From: Apis mellifera | Lineage: Eukaryota; Arthropoda; Insecta; Hymenoptera; Apidae | NCBI RefSeq assembly: GCF_003254395.2 | Contig: NC_037644.1 | Location: 7,718,086-7,782,085 of the forward strand | DNA length: 64,000 bases | Reading direction: 5' to 3' | Part shown: one piece after another, positions 55,267-64,000 of the stretch | How the letters are laid out: every line of letters begins with the position of its first letter | How positions within the stretch are numbered: the stretch's first letter is position 1 | Notes under the pieces: model-generated | The model's database searches: none | What the model saw: the letters and a program-made list of their open reading frames with translations, nothing else | What the model was told of the DNA's origin: nothing | Translations under genes and position numbers: made by a program

Positions 55267-55801
55267 GTGAATATTTATAATTTTAGTCTATTTTAGCAGT
55301 TGAAGTAAAAAAAAAGAATAAATTGTTATCATAAACATTGGATTAATTATAGTTTATGATATGTTATAATAATATCTTAAAAGATCTTAAATAGAAATTA
55401 CATTTTTGGTTTGATATATTATAGCAGTACATTAAAAATAGAATTCTGTTTATTTGAACATATTGGAAAATAATTGGTTTATACGACCAAATTATTCATA
55501 TAATAAAAATATAATCATTCACCAAAAATTTCTTCTTAAAATCATGTGTCAAACATTACATATTTGGAAATAATTTTGCAAAATAATAAAATATCTCAAA
55601 TGATTAAATTAAATTGAAAAAAAAATACCAAGAAAATTATAACAATTCTTCAATCTTTGTAAAAGTTACTCTGAGTTCTATTAATATCGAGGATAAAAAG
55701 ACTTAAATTTATATAATTTGTAAAACTGTTCCTATTATTTGAGAAATTTTTATCAAAAAAAAAAAAAAAAAGAATTAAATTTGGTCAATTTATATTCACA
55801 G
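55267..55801 (+). other. Intron, 535 bp
   Basis: Donor GTGAAT and acceptor TTATATTCACAG. The sequence is AT-rich with an A run near 55755-55772. Nothing else was seen in it. Confidence 0.9.
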
Positions 55802-55960
55802 ATATAGTTCTGGAAGAGTATTAATGAGAACAGTCAGAGGAAAGGAAAAAACCTGTTATTATCCTTATCATCCATCTACTCAAGAGGATAGCGAAGAACA
55901 TCTAACGCCAAAACGATTTCACAGTCGTGCCGCATCAAAAGAAGATCTTTCACCTTCCAG
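55802..55960 (+). CDS. nAChRa3: nAChR alpha-type subunit, M3-M4 loop exon
   Basis: The exon encodes YSSGRVLMRTVRGKEKTC and onward to RAASKEDLSPS, part of the variable cytoplasmic loop between M3 and M4. Loop sequence differs most among subunits, so this exon and the next identify the paralogue best. SRAAS followed by KED offers plausible serine phosphorylation sites (basic residue-directed and acidic-directed); this is inference. The donor is CCAG|GTATCA. The exon leaves in phase 2, with AG joined to T of the next exon to give serine. Confidence 0.92.
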
Positions 55961-56331
55961 GTATCAATCGTATTCTCATTATTATATAAGTTTTATTCTT
56001 TATGTATTGTATTTTCAAATATATATATGAATATTTGAAAATGATGAATCATTTGAATAGATCTATTCAAATATTTTCTAAACTATTTATTATTAAAAAA
56101 AAAAAAAACGTCTTAAAAACGTTTCAAATTTGTATGGTTTAAAAAGAAATAATTTGTTATATGATACATAATATGACTGTAGAAAATACTTGAAAGAGTT
56201 GATATTAAAAGTTATATGAGACAAATTATTAGGAAATAATCAGAAGTAATTTAGTATTCATATTGAAGAACGTACTTTTGAAAATATTGAAGGATCGTTT
56301 ATTGCCATTATAATAAGTACAATGTAATACA

Positions 56332-56633
56332 GTAGAACTTTATTTATATGAATCAATTAGAAGATAAGTAGTTCATGTAAATAGGTCAGAAAATATTTCA
56401 TATGTCAGAAAATTATTAATTTCATCTGCAAAATTTATGATTTTTCGTTCAAATAAGTAAAGTTTAAGCTCATTTTTCAAATATTTTAGCTCATCAATTG
56501 TATTATGTTTTTATTTTCTTTTAAATATTCATATAATCGAAGAGACTATTCAGATAAGAGTTCGATTAAAGTTCATTTACTCAGATATTGATGTAAGTTT
56601 TATATTCCAATAAATAGAGTTCTATTTTATTTT
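56332..56633. mobile_element. Possible MITE with pogo-like termini
   Basis: The left end reads AGTAGAACTTTATTTATATG. The right end, AATAAATAGAGTTCTA, is nearly its complement (TAGAACTCTATTTATT). Internal words such as TTCATATAATCGAAGAGACT and CAGATAAGAGTTCGATTA look like the decayed subterminal repeats of pogo/Tigger-type elements. The length is about 300 bases and there is no coding capacity. The boundaries and the family are uncertain. Confidence 0.4.
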
Positions 56634-56677
56634 ATTATATTCATGTCTTTTAATGAATAATTAGCTGGATATATTTT

Positions 56678-56960
56678 TATAGGAAATAGATGATGCATGT
56701 AAAAAAAATACAATAATATTGAAAAATATAAAATTGATCTTCAAACACTGTGCGTGTATTTGTCCACAAAAAAATTTCAAATTATTTTTCTCTTGAAATC
56801 ATACAAATTATTTTCCTTTTGAAATCATATAATTTTTATAGGAAACGAAAAAATTAAAAAATTAATCTTCAAATATTGTCTGTACATTTATTAACAAAAA
56901 ATTTCATTATATTAAATTATTTTCCTCTTGAAGTCATACAATTTTTTTGAAACATTGTTT
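56678..56960. repeat. Diverged tandem duplication, unit about 120 bp
   Basis: Two runs share TTTTTATAGGAAA, AAAATTRATCTTCAAA, an ACAAAAAATTTCA-like word and TTTTCCTYTTGAARTCATAC. The copies are older than the other duplications here. Confidence 0.6.
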
Positions 56961-57277
56961 TATATAACAAATAGTTTTAACGATATGAAAAAATTGATTT
57001 AAATGTATGTAATGATATGTAATTTTTCCGTAATAAAATCATACAATATTTCAAATATTATATCTTTATATTCGTTGATTTAAAAAAAAGATTTTTTAAA
57101 ATTTATATTTTTGAAAATATTAAATATAATTAATAATTATTATTAATTATTGAATTATTATTTTATTATCAATAAATTTATATAAAAATAGAAACATAAT
57201 ATAAATCTTATATTCAATAAAAGTACATTTAAAATTTTTTAAATTTTTTAAATTACATTCTATCAATATCAAGCAGT

Positions 57278-57317
57278 GATATATATATATATATATATAT
57301 ATCATATATATATATAA

Positions 57318-57358
<41 letters not shown>
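57278..57358. repeat. (AT)n microsatellite, interrupted
   Basis: The tract is about 80 bases of AT repeat with interruptions at about 57303 and 57315-57322. Confidence 0.93.
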
Positions 57359-57359
<1 letters not shown>

Positions 57360-59159
57360 CTCTGTATCATATTCAATTTTAATGCTATATAAATAAATAA
57401 TTATAAAATTATAGTAATAAATTATTATGAATATTTGTAAAAAGGCATTATATATTATTAACAAAATAATTACTTCTAATAATAATAAATTAATAATTTT
57501 CTGTTTAAATATAATTTTAATATATATTAATACTTTGATAGCATTAATTATTAGTTTACAAATTAATATTAAATTTTATAATATAATTATATAATTTGTA
57601 ATATTGCAATTTGTGAATGATTTTTTTATTCATCAATGATTTTTATTTTCCAAAATTAATTTGAAATTTCATCGTATTGTCAACAATATAATTGCTTTGT
57701 TTTTTTTTGTATTCGTTGATATTGTGAATTTTTCAAATTTTTTTTTCTATTTTATGAAATAAATTGCAACACACGTATATATTTTCTACATATATCTTTT
57801 ATTCTATTTTTTTTATTTCCAATTTTTATTCTGTTTCAATATTGTTTAAACTAATCTCTGATCTACTGATAAAAGTTTTTCAATAATAATCATACATTAT
57901 TGATTACATTCTCTCAATGTAAATCACTTTTAAAAGATAATTAACCAACTAATTGGCAGGATGATCAATTGTATTAAAGAGATATAGTATTATGAGGTTT
58001 AACTAACAAGATTACACGATCAAAGTCCAGTTCAAACAGTACCATAAAGTTGGAGTACTATAAAGAAACTTCTGTAACTTGCATAAGGCATAAATTGAGT
58101 TTGTAATGAATATAATCAAGTACATACAGACTGAAAATCTAATGAATCATGACGTGGAACGAAACTTGTGTTATCCTCCAAAATTATACTACCAGCAACT
58201 TTTATAGATACAATGGGATTTCTCCTTTATATTAAAATATCCTTAAAGTCAAATACTTTTTTTATATTTGGACTACATAGCAAATCTATCAATAAATCCA
58301 TCAATACAATAATAAAATATATATATAAAATGGCTACAAAAAATATTTGATCATCAATTGTATCAATTAAATCCAAGTATAATAAATTTCTTATCATATT
58401 TTAATTAATAGTACTTTCATATATATATTATGATTGTTAAAATTATAAAAAATCCATATTTATATATTAATTAATTAAATATTCAGATAAAATCCAAATA
58501 TATTAAACTTCTAATTACTATGATTATTAAAATTAATTAATGTTTATTAAAATTGATTAATTAAAATTTGATATTGATGATACTTATTGAAAAATAAAAA
58601 TATATACAAATATCCTTAGCCTCTTAAATATTAAATCAGAATTTTTTGAAAAAATTATTTTTTATCATCTTAATCTATTTTTACTTCCTCATTAATTATA
58701 ATTTAATTTAATTTATGATTACATATAATTGGAATATAAGTGGAAACCTCAATATCCCGAATTAATTAGTAAACACTTGAAATGAAAGAATTTACAGATA
58801 CATTTTCAGAACACTCGTGTTTCCTCGTGATTATAATTCTGTATTTTAAAAATAATATAATAATTGTAAAAGAATAAGATATATTAAATAACGTTACAAA
58901 AATTGTTTCATTGATTTGACAATGAATAATAAATTCTCTGTATTGTAAAAATTATTACAATTAAACAAAAGGCAGAAAATTATCATTTATATTAAGACAA
59001 ATTTAATCAATAAAAACATCAATAAATGCGATACAAACAGCAATGTAAATTTTAATGTATAAAAGGAAGACGTGCAATTTGTTCACTCATTAAAAAAAAA
59101 AAATACCTGTCCTAAAACTATTATTATAATCACCCACCATTATCTTGTTTGCAATTTAG

Positions 59160-59409
59160 TCTCGCTGATGGCGCAAGGTTCGGCGGAAGTTGCTTAATCC
59201 ACGGGCCGCCATTACCACCGCTTCCTCTTCACACGGAATGCGAAGACCTATCTGTTTCCGGCGAGGCAGGGATCGAGGAGGTTAAAAGTCCTGTCCTCCG
59301 AAGCCCTCCTGCTTTCTCGCATTCGCGCTGCCCTCCCGAAATTCACAAATCCTGCATCTGTGTGCGCTTCATCGCAGAACACACGAAAATGCTCGAAGAC
59401 TCGACAAAG
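59160..59409 (+). CDS. nAChRa3: nAChR alpha-type subunit, distal M3-M4 loop exon
   Basis: The first base completes a serine codon. The exon then reads LADGARFGGSCLIHGPPLPP, a proline-rich stretch of the cytoplasmic loop, and ends with SCICVRFIAEHTKMLEDSTK. RFIAEHTK marks the start of the amphipathic helix before M4, where the loop lines the inner mouth of the channel. The acceptor is TTGTTTGCAATTTAG and the donor is AAG|GTAATT. The exon ends in phase 0. Base composition is more GC-rich than the flanking introns, as expected for coding sequence here. Confidence 0.95.
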
Positions 59410-60577
59410 GTAATTTTAATCGAGCGTCCTTAAAAAATTTATTTTACTAATCAAATCAAATATTGAAGATAAAGATAAGTGGAAGAATTTGAGAGGTTTC
59501 GGTTAAACGAAACTTGAATTGCAGTAATTATTCAAGAAAAAAGAAAAAAATATTCTGAAAGAATATTGGAGGAGAAAGTAGAAATATGAGGATATCCTGT
59601 TTTTTTTTTTTTTTTGATGTAAGGAATCTGAAAATATGAAAAGATGAACATAAATAGATTCTCGAATTTCGAATTAAAGTATGAAATAATGTAAAAATTA
59701 TTAAATTAAATATACATATTATATTATATTTTTAAGAGCTTAATTTTGAAAAATCATATTAATAAGATAAGTTCAGCAAATAAATATTTTTACTTATGTA
59801 TAAAGATTGATTAATAGATTTTATCTGCAGTTTAAGAAATGATTATGATTAATTAATATTATGTATATTGATTCTTCTTTGAAAAGATATCTAGCAATGT
59901 TATTTGTTTTTCCTATTTTTTTACATTTTTCTAAAAACGTTCCATTACATTGTCATTAAACTCTTTTATTCGAGTTTTAAATTTTTTGTTCTAGTTTCGC
60001 GGTTTCCGAGTTTTCTCCAATTTTTCGTTCGAGTTTCAATTTGCTCGAAGTTCGAGGATGTATTGAAAACCTTAAAAAAACCTGTGAATTTTTTTAGTTT
60101 TCCCAAATGAAAAAAATATCGAATAAGTAGAAATTCAAGTAATAATACGAGATAGTGTAACTTACAATTAGATTCAGTAATTTTTTTGTCTTAAGAATCA
60201 AATTTCTATATTTTATCTTCTTATTTTTTTATTATTTTACATAATATTATATTGATCGAAATGAATCAAAAGTCTAAAAAATTCAATTGTATCTAAATAA
60301 AAATAACATCATATAATTTTTCGTAAACGAACAAATTACATTAATACTCTTTACTTTAGAGAAAGAATTGGAAAATTTTTAAATTTCATTATTTCAAAAA
60401 TCCCTAATTTTTCTTCTTGCACGATCAAATGTATGCATCTACATACCCCATCTACAAATAGAAATATCTATTTTTATCTAAATCGTTAATTTCTCGATAA
60501 AAAAAATATATTCGTTCGTATGATAGCAGGATTTATATCTGTAGAATCTAATTACGCACAATTTGCAAAAAAACAAG
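59410..60577 (+). other. Intron, 1168 bp
   Basis: Donor GTAATT. The acceptor that keeps family spacing is AAACAAG at 60577, which has no pyrimidine tract. Another usable acceptor lies at 60544. The rest is AT-rich without recognised features apart from a T run near 59602-59617. Confidence 0.8.
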
Positions 60578-60769
60578 GTGAAAGAAGACTGGAAATACGT
60601 GGCGATGGTCTTAGACAGGCTGTTCCTCTGGATCTTCACGTTGGCGGTGCTGGTAGGCACAGCTGGGATCATCCTACAGGCACCGACCCTCTACGACGAC
60701 CGGGTACCAATTGATAAAAAATTCAACGAATTCGGAACCACGGCGGTGGTAAACTGTCCGCCACAATAG
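60578..60769 (+). CDS. nAChRa3: nAChR alpha-type subunit, last exon: M4 and C-terminus
   Basis: The exon encodes 63 residues and a TAG stop at 60767-60769. It starts VKEDWKYVAMVLDRLFLWIF, the end of the amphipathic helix entering M4. M4 (LFLWIFTLAVLVGTAGIIL) and the extracellular tail QAPTLYDDRVPIDKKFNEFG follow. EDWKYVAMVLDRLFLWIF is highly conserved in insect nicotinic alpha subunits. The start at 60578 gives the same spacing between the EHTK and DWKYVAM motifs as I recall for other family members. An in-frame 33-base extension from 60545 is also open. Confidence 0.95.
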   Translation: MKEDWKYVAMVLDRLFLWIFTLAVLVGTAGIILQAPTLYDDRVPIDKKFNEFGTTAVVNCPPQ

Positions 60770-61000
60770 TCCATGCCCGAGCCCTGCGCCGTAGAGAAAG
60801 ACTAAGGACCAACATCCGGATGTAATTGTCGCTATCAATCCCGGAATCCCATCCTAGTCTTCTAGAAACATTCAACTTTCCATCGTTGTCCAATAAACGA
60901 AATTACGGTAAAAGGGCTCCATTCCCACGAAGCGATTATGTTAAATACACGAAATGCACATAAATGTTTCAATGAAAAGAAATGGGAACGACGAATGAAG
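60770..61000 (+). other. 3' UTR of the nAChR gene
   Basis: The sequence after the TAG keeps a composition closer to exons up to about 60900 and then becomes AT-rich. An AATAAA lies at 60892-60897, about 125 bases after the stop. The true 3' end is not known; more signals occur farther downstream. Confidence 0.5.
60892..60897 (+). terminator. Candidate polyadenylation signal AATAAA
   Basis: This is the first canonical AATAAA after the stop codon of the receptor gene. AT-rich DNA gives many chance matches, so confidence is low. Confidence 0.35.
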
Positions 61001-61498
61001 GTTCGAGGAAAGTAGCAGTAGTAGTAGTACGAAAATCTTTGCATTCTCGTTTGGACATGAAATTGACAAACGAGCAATACAATAGAACGTCGATTACTTG
61101 AATTTAGGTTATTCAAATGATGATTGATTATTCGAACACGAGATATGCATGTGTTTCTAAACGAAATTGATCGTATAAGAAAATTCTGAGTTTTAATGAA
61201 AATTTGTATAAATATAATATAAATATAATTGTTAAAATTTTTCCATTCTTTCGTTTGTTTTGAATTCAATGTTGCCTGAGAAGTTTTTTTACAACAGGAT
61301 GAAAGAGCGTTTTTTATATAAAAAATTTTGCTTATCTCACGTCATTATTCAATTATATTTAAAAAATTAAAATAATAAGGTATACTCGGTTTTCCTATTA
61401 TATATAATTATAAAATGAATTCCTAGGAAAGATTACATTTGAAAAGAAAATTTAGTGATTGACTCTTTTTCAATTTTTTATTAAAAAGAAAAATTGTT

Positions 61499-61790
61499 AT
61501 TTATATGCATAAAAAAATTTCATTAAAATCAGAACCATCAAATTAAATAACATGATACATTATTTAATGTTTATATTCTATTCTGCGACAATATTAATTT
61601 TTTTATTCTTTATTCTACTATTTATTTTTATATATGCATATAAAATTATTATATTATTTATATATATTATTTATATATGCATAAAAAAATTTCATTAAAA
61701 TCAGGACCATCAAATTAAATAACATGATACATTATTTAATACAATATTAATTTCTTTATTCTTTATTACTATTTATTTCTTTATACATCT
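61499..61790. repeat. Tandem duplication, spacing 172 bp
   Basis: GCATAAAAAAATTTCATTAA at 61507 recurs at 61679. Both are followed by CAGRACCATCAAATTAAATA and ACATGATACATTATTTAAT. The second copy is shortened by a deletion after that word. Confidence 0.9.
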
Positions 61791-61959
61791 TAATAAACAT
61801 CCATATCTAAAAAATTATTCAATTATCATGACTCCCCAATTAATTCGAATAATCGATATTCTATCGTACTTAAATTCAATCTATAACATAAAATACGAAA
61901 GAATTATTTTCAAAAAAGAAAAAAAAAAGAAAAGAAAAAATATTCCTCGAAATTTTCCT

Positions 61960-62640
61960 AAGTTCGAGTGTGCATCACCGACAACTAAGCAAACGAACGA
62001 GCTGCTGCGACACCTGTCGGCCGTTTCAAGACCTTGGATCCATTCCTAGCTTCGTTCAAGTGTCGCAATTGTGAAGTAAACCATCGACGCGTCGATACAT
62101 CGCGAACAATTATTGAAACAAAACGTATATCTACATAGTATGCTCAAGTAAATCGTAAAATGAAGCTGCCACTACTTAAAAATCGGATTAAATTAAAACC
62201 AACAAGCTAATTAACTGTAATAATAACTTAGCTAAACCCTTGGCGGTTTAAACTAAACCGGGAGAATGTTTGAGAGAATCGGGAATACGTGAGGGAAGGG
62301 AAGAGAAAGAGAGACGGGAAGAGGATCGAAGTGATTGGTCCCGGACTAGGAGTTAAAACTTTCGACGAGTAAACTGTCGTGCGGCCGCGTGTTTTATATA
62401 TCCTGTTTACCCGACATATTAAGAGAAATTATTCTAGGTATCACGATCGTAGGTAGCTCGTTGTACGACACGAACTTAGCGTGTAACTTATCGTATAATC
62501 GATTATAGTTTTAAAACATTTAGGAAAACGTACCCCATTTGTACGAATGTATCTATAAGAAGGAGGAGCAGGAGGAGAAGGGAAGAGCAATGATTTGAAT
62601 GTATGTGCATCCAAATGTCGCTTGGGATTACTGTTCGTAA
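61960..62640. other. GC-richer island downstream of the receptor gene
   Basis: The block contains a purine-rich stretch (62270-62340), GTGCGGCCGCGTG near 62380 and AGGAGGAGCAGGAGGAG near 62561. No open frame longer than 73 codons was found. It could be conserved noncoding DNA, a distal part of the transcript or the start of another gene. Confidence 0.25.
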
Positions 62641-64000
62641 CGTTTTATCGTTGAGATGTTTGTGAAAAGATAATATGCATATAATTTTTTTTCAAACAAT
62701 TGATCTTTAATTTAAGAAAAATATGTTTAATTTTTAAATAATTTGAAAAGCATTTTTTTTTTACGAATATGTAGAAAACAATGCAATTTAGGATAAAAAA
62801 TTAGAAAATTATTTCGTAATGTACATATATATATATAGAGTATTTCAAAAGTTGAATTGATGATTCTTGGATTTAATTTCGAAAAGTTGCTCGAAATTAA
62901 TTCAGGAATCTAAATTTTGTCAATTTTTGGATCATTCTATGTATGTACAATATAATAATAATTTTTAATTTAAAATTCAATATATTAATATTAAATTTTT
63001 AATTTCTTAAAATCAATTTTAAGCAATTTTAATACAAACGAATCATAAAAACATTTTTTTTTTTTTTGAGAATGAGAATTGAGAAGAATATATTCAGTAA
63101 ATTATTACTACTTATTTTTGCACAAATAATGTATAATTAAAAATAGAAAAATCTTTTCTTTTAAGATTCTTGTGGAAACAAATAAAAAAAAAATGTTAAC
63201 TATTTTAAGTTGCAAAAGAATATTTATAAAAAATATGATATATTTATAGATATCAATGCAAAAAGCATGCAATAATAATGAAACAAAAAATATTTTTATT
63301 AAACATGCTTATTTTGATATCTCATAGAATAGTATAGTGCTATATTTACATAATTTAATATAAAATGAATAAAAAAATATAAAGAAAAATATCTTTGAAT
63401 ATCAAATTTCATTTTCAATATAATTAATATAATTTTTTCTGTATAACTAATATATATATAATTTACAAAATGGATTATTTAATACGATACAATTTTTCGT
63501 TATTAATAGATCAATTAAAATTTTTTTTTTTTTTGAGTTTCTTTTGAAATAAATTTTGATTTTAAATTTCGAAATCAATTCGAAATTAATTCAATTTTTT
63601 TCAAGTTTATAATTTTTTATGGTCGAAACAATATTTATTAAACTTCAATATGATTATATATAAAAATATTGAATTTGAAAATTTATTTAGAAAAAGATGA
63701 TAACATTAATTATAAAAAAAATTCATAAAATTTTTTTCGATAAAGTATACTTTATAAATATATTAATTTTTTAATTTGATTTAATAAAATAATTCTAAAA
63801 ATTAAATGAGATCATAGAGCTCAAGAAACAAATATTAATAATTTTTTTTTTTCGTAAATTAGATAAATTTTGTTTAATAGCTATAATTATCGTTGCTATT
63901 ATTTATTATTTTTTTTTCTATTCCAATTTTTTGGATCAACATATTGGATAATATATATAATATATCATATATCATATATATTTAGATCAATATATCGGAT

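Larger units (their letters stand above)
55961..59159 (+). other. Intron, 3199 bp
   Basis: Donor GTATCA and acceptor TTGTTTGCAATTTAG. The AT-rich intron contains a candidate short inverted-repeat element (56332-56633), a diverged tandem duplication (56678-56960) and an (AT)n tract (57278-57358). No exon was recognised; the 105-codon minus-strand frame at 57147-57464 is made by the AT tract. Confidence 0.85.
61001..64000. other. Downstream sequence, no gene recognised
   Basis: This is AT-rich DNA with a 172-bp duplication at 61499-61790 and a GC-richer island at about 61960-62640. The 135-codon minus-strand frame at 60862-61269 overlaps the 3' UTR and has no recognised domain. From 62650 to the end only AT-rich sequence with long A/T runs was seen. 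Part of it may be a long 3' UTR. Confidence 0.5.

Noticed and set aside
57147..57464. 105-codon minus-strand frame
   Set aside because: It consists mainly of Ile-Tyr repeats from the (AT)n tract.
60520..60714. 64-codon + strand frame over the M4 exon
   Set aside because: It is out of frame with the conserved EDWKYVAMVLDR reading and is a shadow.

Overview
The window is AT-rich animal DNA of the honeybee type (Apis or a close relative). It carries widely spaced coding exons with spliceosomal GT..AG introns, a mellifera-type mariner, a short stretch of the insect telomere motif (CCTAA/TTAGG), and GC- and CpG-richer islands in an AT-rich background with many simple repeats. The species was judged from sequence character and remembered protein families, not from a search.

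One protein-coding gene can be supported with confidence. It is the 3' part of a nicotinic acetylcholine receptor alpha-type subunit, most like the insect alpha3 group, on the + strand. Five coding exons were found: 11727-11863 (M2 and the start of M3), 55120-55266 (rest of M3 and start of the cytoplasmic loop), 55802-55960 and 59160-59409 (M3-M4 loop), and 60578-60769 (amphipathic helix, M4, C-terminus, TAG stop). Splice phases agree at every junction and give 294 residues. Exons for the signal peptide, ligand-binding domain and M1 were not seen, so they should lie upstream of the window.

Almost everything else is intron. Positions 1-11726 are the 3' end of an upstream intron. Positions 11864-55119 are a single intron of about 43.3 kb that splits a serine codon inside M3. 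It holds a full-length but inactivated mariner in antisense (17594-18880), a shorter internally deleted Tc1/mariner-superfamily copy (28104-28963), at least six local tandem duplications or triplications with units from about 80 to 640 bp, several microsatellites, and a series of GC-richer islands that may be conserved regulatory DNA. Intron 55961-59159 carries a small terminal-inverted-repeat element. The 3' UTR starts at 60770 with a candidate AATAAA at 60892; beyond about 61 kb no gene was recognised.

No rRNA, tRNA, CRISPR array, operon or prokaryotic-type system was seen. No clearly new biological system was found. The most useful observations are the giant M3-splitting intron, a possible alternative acceptor at the last exon, the two transposon relics, and how much of the intron is made of local duplications.
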